A stretch of 7,726 nt of DNA, from NCBI GenBank assembly GCA_030424825.1, contig JAUHWE010000199.1:1-7726 (forward strand), read 5' to 3'. Under the pieces are notes generated by a model. It had not been told where the DNA came from, did not search any database, and saw only the letters and a list, made by a program, of their open reading frames with translations. This document shows positions 1 to 6,634 of the stretch, piece after piece; within the stretch, counting starts at the first letter, position 1, and every line of letters starts with the position of its first letter. The stretch comes from Verrucomicrobiia bacterium. GTDB taxonomy: Bacteria > Verrucomicrobiota > Verrucomicrobiia > Opitutales > Opitutaceae. Position numbers and translations under genes: made by a program.

Positions 1-531
1 AGACAACTCTCCCACTAGCCCTTTTGCGAGCATTCGTAATGCCGCTTTAGTCATGCCATAAGGAACCAAATAAGGATGTGACTGATGCCCGGTCACGGAC
101 GACATGAAGATAATTCGACCTCCCGTACTCTGCTCTTTCATACGCCGAGCCGCTGCTTGGGCGAGAAAAAAGGACCCTTGAAGATTCACGCTCACCAGTT
201 TCTGAAACTTTTCGACCGTATAATCCAGAAAGGCACCATAGGTGGTGATTCCTGCGTTCGCGATCGCAATGTCTAACCTCCCGTAATGCTCGACCGCTTC
301 CAACACTAAGGACGCCGTGAAATCAGGATCTCCCGCATCACCCGCAATTGCCAGGCAGCTTCCCCCTTCCGACCGAATTCGCTCTGCAGACGCTTTCGAC
401 AAATTGTCATCAAGATCGTTCAAGATAACGCGACATCCTTCTCGAGACAATGTACGACAAATCTCGAACCCAATCCCCATCCCGGCTCCCGTAACGATTG
501 CGACTTTTTCTGCAAATGAGCTCTGTACCAT
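1..531 (-). CDS. Short-chain dehydrogenase/reductase (SDR), C-terminus beyond window
   Basis: Partial classical SDR oxidoreductase, an NAD(P)-dependent cytosolic enzyme acting on an alcohol/ketone substrate that cannot be named. The reading frame is open from an ATG at 531 to the window edge (177 residues visible, of about 250 usual). Seen in order: cofactor-binding TGAGMGIG at residues 14-21, an acidic D39 at the end of the second beta strand (in the family this usually favours NAD over NADP), ANAG at 91-94 in place of the usual NNAG, N116, catalytic S145, and Y158-x-x-x-K162 in YGMTK. The Ser-to-Tyr spacing of 13 is canonical. An AGGGG Shine-Dalgarno (541-545) sits 9 bases before the ATG and supports this start. 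It is divergent from the MATE gene and may share its control region. The substrate-binding C-terminal part is missing, so specificity (for example 3-oxoacyl-ACP reductase versus sugar or alcohol dehydrogenase) is open. Confidence 0.9.
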   Translation of the reverse strand, partial: MVQSSFAEKVAIVTGAGMGIGFEICRTLSREGCRVILNDLDDNLSKASAERIRSEGGSCLAIAGDAGDPDFTASLVLEAVEHYGRLDIAIANAGITTYGAFLDYTVEKFQKLVSVNLQGSFFLAQAAARRMKEQSTGGRIIFMSSVTGHQSHPYLVPYGMTKAALRMLAKGLVGELS

Positions 532-639
532 ATTGGGTTACCCCTAGATTAAAACTGACACGGTTCAAAGCGTTTCTTTTCTAAAAAAGTCGCAACGCAT
601 GTTTTCTAATCTCGATTTCCGACCTCGCAAAAAGACCTG

Positions 640-645
640 TATTAT
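640..645 (+). promoter_or_regulatory. Candidate -10 box for the MATE gene
   Basis: TATTAT matches the sigma-70 -10 consensus at 5 of 6 positions and lies 44 bases before the MATE start. The -35 region 17 bases upstream (TTCCGA, 617-622) is poor, matching at only 3 of 6, so the promoter would be weak or activator-dependent. This is inference from consensus only. Confidence 0.3.
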
Positions 646-651
646 TTACTT

Positions 652-664
652 CCGTTTCAAACGG
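652..664. promoter_or_regulatory. Perfect 13-bp palindrome, candidate operator before MATE gene
   Basis: CCGTTT-C-AAACGG is a perfect 6-1-6 inverted repeat. It begins 6 bases after the candidate -10 box and ends 25 bases before the MATE start codon, so it would overlap the expected transcription start. A repressor bound here could block transcription of the pump gene and possibly act on the divergent SDR gene about 120 bases away. No regulator gene is present in the window, so the binding protein is unknown. Confidence 0.4.
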
Positions 665-689
665 CACCCCCTATTCCCTTTAGCATCTG

Positions 690-2072
690 ATGCTGGGACG
701 ACTAAAAAAACGTTGGCAGGAACCCGCCGGCTATCGACAACTCCTGATCGTTGCGATCCCCCTCGTTCTCAGCATGGGTTCGCATTCGATTCTCATCTTC
801 GTGGATCGCGTCTTTCTCGCCCGCTACTCCGCGGATGCACTGGCGGCAGCACAGCCTGCAGGCATGCTGAACTTCTCCATTCTGTGCTTCTTCTTGGGCG
901 TATCGCTCTACACTTCAACGTTTGTTGCCCAATACACAGGCGCCAAAAAGCCCGAGAAGGTGGGTCCCTCCGTTTGGCAGGGAATCTACATTGCTGTCAT
1001 CGGAGGGATTATCCTTCCACTATTTGCCCCGTTCTCCGATCAAATATTCAGCCTCATTGGTCACACCCCTGAGCTTCAAAAGAACGAGGCTATCTTCTTC
1101 AGAATCCTGAATTTCGGAGCGTTCTTCTTTTTGGCCAATGGCGCCTTCTCCTGTTTTTATTCCGGAAGAGGGAAATCTTGGACGATCGTGTGGATGAACT
1201 TGTCGATGACCTGCATAAACATCGTCCTCGACTACACTCTCATTTTTGGGAAGTTCGGATTTCCGGAAATGGGGATCGCCGGTGCCGCCATCGCAACCAT
1301 TGTCTCCTCCGCCACGATCATGGTCGCCTACGCGGTGCTCATTTGCTCAAAGCGAAACAACGAGAAGTTTCAAACGAGAACCAGTTGGCAGTTCGATAAA
1401 TCGCTGTTTCAGCGAATGATCCGTTTCGGCACCCCTTCTGGAGTCCACTTCTTTCTCGATGTCATGGGTTTCACGATCTTCGTACTCTTAATCGGTCGGA
1501 TCGGCATGGTAGAGCTCGCTGCAAGCAACATTGTTTTGAACATCAATCTTCTCAGTCTCCTTCCGATGATCGGGCTCGGAACCGCAACCAGCATAATGGT
1601 GGGTCAGTTCCAAGGGGCTCGAAAGAGCGAACTGGCTGTAAAAACGACCTACTCCGCACTCCACATGGCTGTCATACACAGTGCTACAATGGCTACCTTG
1701 TATTGGCTGATACCCGACATTCTCATTAGCCCGTTCATACACGAGGCCTCGGGTGGCAGCCTTCCTCAACTACAGGAAACGAGTATCAAGCTGCTTCGCT
1801 TTTTTATCATTATCGTCTTTTTCGATTCCCTCATAATAATGAGCGGAGGGGCGCTCAAAGGGTCGGGTGACACTAAATTCGTCATGACTACCCTCGCAGT
1901 CACTTCAATCTTCCTGCTTGTAATCCCTTCGTATCTCTTAATCGAAGTATTCCACAAGCCGGTTACCTACGCATGGATCAGCGCCGTCGCAAATCTCGGC
2001 ATCGTTGGTGCGGTATTCTTTCTTCGATTCAGGTCCGGAAAGTGGCAAAAAATCGAAGTAATCGAGCGTTAG
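690..2072 (+). CDS. MATE-family efflux transporter
   Basis: Inner-membrane pump of the multidrug and toxic compound extrusion (MATE) family, which exports cationic drugs, dyes or metabolites in exchange for Na+ or H+. The 460-residue length is typical. The protein is strongly hydrophobic, with segments consistent with the family's twelve helices in two related halves. Recognisable MATE features are the first-helix D39 in FVDRVFLAR, FVAQYTGAKKPEKV after the second helix, a second-half start near 244-275 (FGTPSGVHFFLDVMGF), GLGTATSIMVGQFQGARK near 300-315, and GGALKGSGDT at 386-395, equivalent to the common ALQGxGDT loop. The ATG at 690 is preceded by no clear Shine-Dalgarno, but the short basic N-terminus before the first helix suits the family. 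It stands alone, with no linked membrane-fusion protein, as is normal for MATE pumps. Substrate and coupling ion cannot be told from sequence. A polysaccharide or lipid flippase of the same superfamily is less likely. Confidence 0.92.
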   Translation: MLGRLKKRWQEPAGYRQLLIVAIPLVLSMGSHSILIFVDRVFLARYSADALAAAQPAGMLNFSILCFFLGVSLYTSTFVAQYTGAKKPEKVGPSVWQGIYIAVIGGIILPLFAPFSDQIFSLIGHTPELQKNEAIFFRILNFGAFFFLANGAFSCFYSGRGKSWTIVWMNLSMTCINIVLDYTLIFGKFGFPEMGIAGAAIATIVSSATIMVAYAVLICSKRNNEKFQTRTSWQFDKSLFQRMIRFGTPSGVHFFLDVMGFTIFVLLIGRIGMVELAASNIVLNINLLSLLPMIGLGTATSIMVGQFQGARKSELAVKTTYSALHMAVIHSATMATLYWLIPDILISPFIHEASGGSLPQLQETSIKLLRFFIIIVFFDSLIIMSGGALKGSGDTKFVMTTLAVTSIFLLVIPSYLLIEVFHKPVTYAWISAVANLGIVGAVFFLRFRSGKWQKIEVIER

Positions 2073-2096
2073 GGATGCATTCCCTCTATCGCACTC

Positions 2097-2174
2097 TGTA
2101 GGGGCGTCGCTTGCGGCGACCGCATTAGGAAAAATGGGCGTGACAACGCGGTCGCCGCAAGCGACGCCCCTACA
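2097..2174. repeat. REPIN-like element: two inverted GTAG-type REP sequences
   Basis: Two perfectly complementary 27-base arms (2097-2123 and 2148-2174) flank a 24-base spacer. Each arm has a GTAG head (2098-2101 on plus; 2173-2170 on minus), a GC-rich stretch and its own small hairpin GTCGC-TTGCG-GCGAC (2106-2120, mirrored at 2151-2165). This is the layout known for repetitive extragenic palindromes (REPs) mobilised by RAYT transposases, and an inverted pair is called a REPIN or BIME. It fills the gap between the 3' ends of the convergent MATE and ilvC genes. There it could fold as a long hairpin in either transcript and protect 3' ends or halt transcription, although no T tract follows either arm. 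No RAYT gene lies in the window. Copy number elsewhere in the genome is unknown. Confidence 0.8.
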
Positions 2175-2210
2175 CCGATTACCTCAATCTGATTTCAAAC
2201 GACTGCCGAT

Positions 2211-3692
2211 TCAGCCGACCGCGATTTGCTTCATCGCTGTCATGTAGCCGCGCAATGTGGCTCCAACTTTTTCCACGGGATGATTACGGATTGCCGTATT
2301 CACTTCGATGAGGCGTTGGTTGTCCACTTGATTGTCCGGGATGTCGAGGCCCTTGCCAATCACGTCCACATCAACCCCTTTCATAAAATCTCCAAGCAGG
2401 GGCACCGCGACATTCGAAAACAGGTAACAACCGTACTCTGCCGTATCCGAAATTACCTTGTTCATTTCGTAAAGCTTCTTGCGACCAATCAGGTTGGCAA
2501 TGAGAGGAGTTTCGTGAAGCGACTCGTAATAAGCCGATTCCGCTTTTATTCCCGCAGCAGTCATCGACTCAAAAGCCAACTCTACCCCTGCCCGAATCAT
2601 CGCCACCATGATGATACCCTTGTCGTAGTATTCCTGTTCGGCAATATCCACATCAGTCGGATTGGATTTTTCGAACGCGGTTTCATTGGTCGCTTCCCGC
2701 CACGCGAGCAAGTCCTTGTCGTCGTTGTCCCAATCCGCCATCATTCCTGATGAGAACGCGCCGGACATGATGTCCTCTTGGTGCTTGTCGAAAAGGTCGC
2801 GCATGATGTCCTTCATTTGCTCGGACAACTCGAACGCTTTGATTTTCGCTGGATTGCTAAGGCGATCCATCATGTTCGTAATGCCACCGTGCTTAAGTGA
2901 TTCGCAAATCGTATCGAAGGCGTGCTGGACAAACTTGCTGGCCCAACCTTCGTCCATTCCTTGTTCAACCATTTTGTCGAAGCAAAGAAGCGATCCGGCT
3001 TGGAGCAAACCACAGAGAATCGTCTGTTCGCCCATGAGGTCCGACTTCACTTCCGCGATGAAACTGGATTCGAGACAACCAGCGCGATCGCCACCCGTTC
3101 CTGCCGCATAGGCTTTCGCGATATCCCAGCCCTCGCCATTGGGATCGTTCTCGGTATGAACCGCCAAAAGAGTCGGGACACCAAATCCGCGCTTATACTC
3201 TTCACGAACTTCCGTTCCCGGGCTTTTTGGAGCGACCATGACAACAGTCAGATCCTCACGAATGTCCGCACCCTCTTCTACGATGTTAAATCCGTGGCTG
3301 TAAGACAAGCATGCTCCCTTCTTCATGTGAGGCTGAACTGCTGCCACTACCGCGGCATGCTGCTTGTCAGGAGTCAGATTCAAGACCAAGTCGGCAGTCG
3401 GAAGCAGCTCCTCGTAAGTGCCTGCCACAAAACCGTTTTCGGTGGCATTCTTCCAGGACTGGCGCTGCTGGGAAATCGCTTCGTCACGCAGGGCGTAACT
3501 GACATCCAAACCAGAGTCCCTCAGGTTAAGGCCTTGATTCAGACCCTGGGCGCCACAGCCCACGATCACGATCTTCTTGCCCTTCAACGCTTCCACGCCG
3601 TTGAACTCAGAGCGATCCATGAATCGGCACCGTCCGAGTTGTTCCAGTTTCTGAGCTAAAGTCAGAGTGTTGAAATAGTTTTTTCTGCTCAT
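2211..3692 (-). CDS. ilvC: Ketol-acid reductoisomerase, class II (long form)
   Basis: Cytosolic enzyme of valine, isoleucine and leucine synthesis. It isomerises and reduces 2-acetolactate (or 2-aceto-2-hydroxybutyrate) to the 2,3-dihydroxy acid with NADPH and Mg2+. At 493 residues it matches the long class II form of E. coli (491) rather than the ~330-residue class I. Seen: nucleotide-binding GCGAQG at 45-50; R69, R77 and S79, equivalent to the E. coli residues that hold the NADPH 2'-phosphate; catalytic H133 in YSHGFN; metal ligands D218 and E222 in KSDLMGEQ; and a duplicated all-helical C-terminal region including SNPAK and SAYYESLHE. It is close to E. coli IlvC along the whole length. AGAGG (3701-3705) lies 8 bases before the ATG and fixes the start. 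It is solitary: no ilvB, ilvN or leu genes are adjacent. It is divergent from the modF-like gene, with 89 bases between them. No key residue is missing. Confidence 0.98.
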   Translation of the reverse strand: MSRKNYFNTLTLAQKLEQLGRCRFMDRSEFNGVEALKGKKIVIVGCGAQGLNQGLNLRDSGLDVSYALRDEAISQQRQSWKNATENGFVAGTYEELLPTADLVLNLTPDKQHAAVVAAVQPHMKKGACLSYSHGFNIVEEGADIREDLTVVMVAPKSPGTEVREEYKRGFGVPTLLAVHTENDPNGEGWDIAKAYAAGTGGDRAGCLESSFIAEVKSDLMGEQTILCGLLQAGSLLCFDKMVEQGMDEGWASKFVQHAFDTICESLKHGGITNMMDRLSNPAKIKAFELSEQMKDIMRDLFDKHQEDIMSGAFSSGMMADWDNDDKDLLAWREATNETAFEKSNPTDVDIAEQEYYDKGIIMVAMIRAGVELAFESMTAAGIKAESAYYESLHETPLIANLIGRKKLYEMNKVISDTAEYGCYLFSNVAVPLLGDFMKGVDVDVIGKGLDIPDNQVDNQRLIEVNTAIRNHPVEKVGATLRGYMTAMKQIAVG

Positions 3693-3781
3693 CGCGAGGT
3701 CCTCTAAAAATTGAAAGCGGGAACCCTATGCAGGTCGCGCGACACGCGTAAAGCGAATAAAAGCTTTCCTGAGAGCTCTTT
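3693..3781. promoter_or_regulatory. Divergent ilvC/modF-like intergenic control region
   Basis: These 89 bases must hold start signals for both divergent genes. The ilvC Shine-Dalgarno AGAGG is at 3701-3705 (minus). A perfect 10-bp palindrome, GTCGCGCGAC, is at 3734-3743, with two shorter ones, AAAGCTTT (3760-3767) and AGAGCTCT (3772-3779), near the modF-like start. I find no convincing -35/-10 pair in either direction. No leader peptide or T-box-like structure is visible before ilvC. Short palindromes of this size can occur by chance, so the region is listed for its position only. Confidence 0.4.
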
Positions 3782-5236
3782 TTGGCAATCACTGAATCCC
3801 GCATGATCCTGACGAATCTCCACTACCGGACCCTCCAAATCGACCACTGGGAAACCCGCACGGGTGAAACCTGGTGCTTGCTCGGCGGAAACGCCTCCGG
3901 AAAAGGCCTGCTCGCAGCTTTGCTGACAGGCAAGGAACGCCCTGAGATGGGATCGATCAAAGACCGTCCATCCCGTATCCGATGGGCTTCCTTCGAGCGT
4001 CAGCAGGAAATATACGAACGAGAACTCAAGAATGACGACACTGACTATCTAGACCGACTCGATCCCGGAACGACCAGTCTCGAAATGCTGCTTCAATCCG
4101 GCTGCTCAGATACGGAAGCGCTCGAACTCTCGCGCGAGATGCACATCGAGGATATTTTGGAACGCGGGTATAAGCTCCTTTCTAGTGGCGAGGCACGCAA
4201 GGTACTGCTCCTAAAGGAGATCCTCTCCAAGCCAGAACTCCTGATCCTAGACGAGCCGTTCGAAGGCCTCGATGCGGCCTCTCGGGAAGAGCTCCTCAAT
4301 CTGACCCATAGACTCATCGAATCCGGTCAACCCCTTCTTTTTCTGGTCAATCGAATTGACGACATTCCAAACTTCGCTACCCACCTCGGACTGCTTCAAA
4401 GGGGCCTGTTGATCGAATCCGGCTCTCGAGACACCGTTCTGTCAAAACCGGAATTCAAGCAAATCGTTCATCTCGACCGCAAGGCGATTCCAGACCTGCC
4501 ACCCCCTCCAGCCGAGCCTTCGAAAGCCTTCGAAACGATTGCCCGTTTACGGGACTGCTCAATTCGTTACGGAAACATTACCCAATTTGAAGGATTCGAT
4601 TGGGAGCTTAAGTCGGGAGAGCACACCCTCATAACGGGCCCAAACGGCGCCGGAAAATCCACTCTCCTCCAACTGCTTTCGGGGGACCACCCTCAATGCT
4701 ACCAGAACGATATCAACATTTTCGGCTATCAACGCGGTAGTGGAGAGAGCATCTGGGATATCAAGAAACACATCGGAATCGTATCGGCCTCCCTTCACCG
4801 CGACTACCGCGCTCCGGGAAACACCCTCACAACGGTTGTATCCGGATTCTATGACAGCATCGGACTGTACCAGCAAGCAACCCCTGCTCAAAAACAGTTG
4901 GCTCTGAAATGGCTCGAAATCATGGGGCTTCGCGATCAGGCAAACGTTTTCTTCCGGCAACTTTCATGGGGCCAGCAGCGACTCGCCCTAATCGCTCGCG
5001 GATTGATTAAGCAGCCCCCTCTTCTAATCCTAGATGAACCGACCCAGGGTCTCGACGACCTCAATCGACATCTGGTATTGGCCTTTATCGAGAAACTAGC
5101 CGCTTTGAGAAACACGACTCTGCTCTTCGTCAGCCATCGTCAAGACGAACACCTAAGTCTGTTTAAACAGCGTGTCGATTTTTCGCCTACTACGCGGGAC
5201 GGCGTTCGATACGAGCTTGGTGTTATTCGGGACTGA
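3782..5236 (+). CDS. modF: ModF-like double ABC ATPase, N-terminal ATP site degenerate
   Basis: Soluble protein of two fused ABC-type ATP-binding domains with no membrane segments, matching E. coli ModF (PhrA, about 490 residues) along its length, including DHPQ.Y.ND...FG..RGSGE.IWDIKKHIG and the FDSIG.YQ region. ModF is linked to molybdate transport by homology and gene context in E. coli, but its actual role is not settled. No mod genes are adjacent here. Domain 2 is canonical: Walker A GPNGAGKS (286-293), signature LSWGQQ (394-399), Walker B LLILDEP (414-420) and switch H452. Domain 1 has Walker A GGNASGKG (35-42), in which the Mg-binding Ser/Thr is Gly; signature LSSGEA (133-138); an intact Walker B (153-159); and N190 where the switch His is expected. 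The listed start is TTG with a weak GAGAG upstream. An ATG at 3803 (residue 8) fits the family N-terminus equally well. Confidence 0.9.
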   Translation: MAITESRMILTNLHYRTLQIDHWETRTGETWCLLGGNASGKGLLAALLTGKERPEMGSIKDRPSRIRWASFERQQEIYERELKNDDTDYLDRLDPGTTSLEMLLQSGCSDTEALELSREMHIEDILERGYKLLSSGEARKVLLLKEILSKPELLILDEPFEGLDAASREELLNLTHRLIESGQPLLFLVNRIDDIPNFATHLGLLQRGLLIESGSRDTVLSKPEFKQIVHLDRKAIPDLPPPPAEPSKAFETIARLRDCSIRYGNITQFEGFDWELKSGEHTLITGPNGAGKSTLLQLLSGDHPQCYQNDINIFGYQRGSGESIWDIKKHIGIVSASLHRDYRAPGNTLTTVVSGFYDSIGLYQQATPAQKQLALKWLEIMGLRDQANVFFRQLSWGQQRLALIARGLIKQPPLLILDEPTQGLDDLNRHLVLAFIEKLAALRNTTLLFVSHRQDEHLSLFKQRVDFSPTTRDGVRYELGVIRD

Positions 5237-5294
5237 AAAACGCAGTGATCCCACTCGCACTACGTTTCATTTCTTCTTTTTGCTCAACAAGGTG

Positions 5295-5687
5295 TCAGCA
5301 ACTCTCGCAAGGCTTAGACCATTTCCAGTTCAGAAAATGCCCCACCACAAAGGCCGAGCCACCTAACAAGGTTGCGTACGGCTCAAGGGCCTCATCCACG
5401 AACGGGCGCACGAATAGAAAGACCGCGAGTCCCAATGCTCCAAAGATAAAATGGAGCTTCCTCCCATGAACGCGGTGGCCGCTAATAAACGTGAAGCCAG
5501 CAAGAATGGCAATACCAGTAATCATGACTGACTCGAACCCTTCGTGCCCTAAAAACTCGAAACCCAGAAGGGGCAAGGTGCTCAAGAGTATCGGGGTCAC
5601 CAAGCAATGAATAGCGCAGGCCACTGACAAACCCATGCCTGCCAGATCCATTTTCGCTACGTAACTCGTGGGAATAATCGTTTTCAT
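5295..5687 (-). CDS. MerC-family small membrane protein
   Basis: 130-residue inner-membrane protein with four predicted helices (about 15-42, 53-69, 78-94, 102-121), resembling the MerC domain family. The family is named for mercuric-ion uptake in mer operons, but many chromosomal members have no tie to mercury. The family mark is the first-helix metal-type motif S-V-A-C24-A-I-H27-C28, preceded by D14. Further possible ligands are H71 and H74 in the loop after helix 2, and a terminal CxxC, C127-E-S-C130. No merA, merR, merT or merP is present, so mercury resistance is unlikely. The tandem Fur-like operator upstream suggests control by a metal-sensing regulator, possibly for zinc, which is inference. 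No clear Shine-Dalgarno precedes the ATG at 5687; M13 (5651) is a possible later start. The gene converges on the modF-like gene with 58 bases between and no clear terminator. Confidence 0.8.
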   Translation of the reverse strand: MKTIIPTSYVAKMDLAGMGLSVACAIHCLVTPILLSTLPLLGFEFLGHEGFESVMITGIAILAGFTFISGHRVHGRKLHFIFGALGLAVFLFVRPFVDEALEPYATLLGGSAFVVGHFLNWKWSKPCESC

Positions 5688-5701
5688 TTTAAACGGAAAC
5701 G

Positions 5702-5730
5702 TTAATAAAATCGGCCTTTATGCAAGTCAC
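5702..5730 (-). promoter_or_regulatory. Candidate promoter of the MerC-family gene
   Basis: On the minus strand GTGACT (5730-5725, 4 of 6 to the -35 consensus) and TATTAA (5707-5702, 4 of 6 to the -10 consensus) are separated by exactly 17 bases, with the ATG 14 bases beyond the -10. The -35 box lies inside the first palindrome of the putative operator, an arrangement that would allow repression by blocking RNA polymerase. This is based on consensus matching alone. Confidence 0.4.
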
Positions 5731-5765
5731 TTGCGTAAATAAAGCAAGTTATTTGCGATAAATTG
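5722..5765. promoter_or_regulatory. Two tandem 22-bp units with Fur/Zur-like palindromes
   Basis: Units 5722-5743 and 5744-5765 follow each other directly and agree at 15 of 22 positions. The first starts with a perfect 6-1-6 palindrome, GCAAGT-C-ACTTGC (5722-5734). The second has the same with one mismatch, GCAAGT-T-ATTTGC (5744-5756). The 22-bp period is about two helical turns, so bound dimers would sit on the same face. Near-palindromes with a single central base are typical of Fur-family sites (Fur, Zur, Mur). The position just upstream of the MerC-family gene and over its candidate -35 box fits a repressor operator. The identity of the regulator is inference. Confidence 0.6.
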
Positions 5766-5791
5766 ACAGATCCTCAGATTCGCCGCCGTTT

Positions 5792-6634
5792 TCAGGCGGA
5801 TGCCATGAGTTCAGACCGCTTCTTACCGACCCAGGCTTCGAGCTTGTCGAGAGCTTCCAAATAGCGGGAATCCTCTCGATTCATCCCTTCTAGCAGATGG
5901 ATTGCCGCAATGGCATAGTCCGTGGGCAAGGCGGTGGGCAACGTTGAGAGTTCTCGGGGATCCATTTCCCCTTTCCGAATCATTTCTCGGGCTTCATTTT
6001 CCAATTCGGTCATCGAACCGCCTCCTGCGGCATCGTTATAGTTCGCGTTCTTTTTAGATCCACCGCCACCGCCGGAGGACCCTTCGCCTCCGCCACCGTT
6101 TAACTGGGCTTCCTGCTTTTCGAGGCTGGTCATCGACCCGCTGTCGCCTGGCTTCTTGGCCGTATATTTTTTGCCATCACGCCCAATCACACCGTCCGGA
6201 TTCTCCAAGCCAAGTTGCTTCCGCACCCGCCGCACGAGCTCGATCGATACTTTACAGATTTCCGCAAGGTAGGCGTTAGAGCGATCGGTCCATTCTTCCA
6301 AAGCAATTTCAACTGCATTGCGCTTGTCCCCATTCGTTCGATAGACTCCATTGGTGGCGTTGGCTCCTAGGGCGTGAATGAGAGCATCCCCCCTCGTACC
6401 TTCACGTACTTCCGCCAACAAATCAGGTGATTCAATCTTCTTGGCGGCTAGATACCGGTGGAATCCATCGGCCAAATAGTATTTTGCCCCATCGAAGAAT
6501 ACGGTGATCGGAGGAAATTCCGAACCTAGTTTCATCGCTTCGGCGTACCCTTGAACGGCCTCGTCGTTTGTCGATACTCGCGTCTGCGTACCGGAATAAA
6601 TGTCAATCTCGTCAAGCGAAAGTTTTCTATTCAT
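5792..6634 (-). CDS. Solo ParB-like (ParB/sulfiredoxin-fold) DNA-binding protein
   Basis: 280-residue protein with an N-terminal ParB-like domain (about 5-110). Visible family traits are QTR (17-19), PPITVF (41-46), D56-G-F-H-R60 in the place of the usual nucleotide-binding motif, and GANATNG..RTNGDKRNAV (90-108). A helix-turn-helix follows (about 115-141, WTDRSNAYLAEICKVSIELVRRVRKQL in part), then VIGRDGKKY (149-157), a phrase common after the helix-turn-helix in such proteins. Residues 180-206 are a glycine-rich, low-complexity linker, flanked by two copies of GSMTxLE (166-172 and 206-212). The C-terminal part (about 210-280) is charged and helical and may mediate oligomerisation. There is no ParA partner, so a role in chromosome partition is unlikely; a sequence-specific regulator or accessory DNA-binding protein is more plausible. 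The ATG at 6634 has no clear Shine-Dalgarno. It is divergent from msrA and lies 104 bases upstream of the MerC-family gene on the same strand. Confidence 0.82.
   Translation of the reverse strand: MNRKLSLDEIDIYSGTQTRVSTNDEAVQGYAEAMKLGSEFPPITVFFDGAKYYLADGFHRYLAAKKIESPDLLAEVREGTRGDALIHALGANATNGVYRTNGDKRNAVEIALEEWTDRSNAYLAEICKVSIELVRRVRKQLGLENPDGVIGRDGKKYTAKKPGDSGSMTSLEKQEAQLNGGGGEGSSGGGGGSKKNANYNDAAGGGSMTELENEAREMIRKGEMDPRELSTLPTALPTDYAIAAIHLLEGMNREDSRYLEALDKLEAWVGKKRSELMASA

Noticed and set aside
599..1072. 157-codon plus-strand frame overlapping the MATE gene start
   Set aside because: It is a different frame of the same strand inside a well-supported MATE coding region, and its translation is Arg/His/Cys-rich with no domain.
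2922..3659. 245-codon plus-strand frame opposite ilvC
   Set aside because: Antisense to a fully conserved ilvC. Composition follows from the complementary codons and there is no recognisable motif or start signal.
3759..3785. Hairpin followed by T-run just before the modF-like start, resembling a terminator
   Set aside because: The stem is only about five pairs with one G-U and an interrupted extension. It also overlaps the start region of the next gene, with no upstream plus-strand gene to terminate.
4559..4960. 133-codon minus-strand frame opposite the modF-like gene
   Set aside because: It lies within conserved domain 2 of the ATPase on the other strand, so it is a shadow frame.
5237..5294. 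Possible terminator between the modF-like and MerC-family genes (AGTG-ATCC-CACT then a T-rich stretch)
   Set aside because: A four-pair stem followed by a C-interrupted T-rich region about 15 bases away is too weak to call.
5692..5703. Short palindrome AACG-GAAA-CGTT before the MerC-family start
   Set aside because: Only four pairs per arm and unrelated to the stronger 22-bp units upstream; likely chance.
5295..5765. Mercury-resistance (mer) operon
   Set aside because: Only a MerC-like protein is present. There is no MerR, MerT, MerP or MerA, and the upstream sites are not a MerR-type elongated-spacer promoter.
5792..6634. Chromosome or plasmid partition (parABS) locus
   Set aside because: No ParA gene and no centromere-like repeat array is present, and the protein lacks the typical ParB nucleotide-binding motif sequence.
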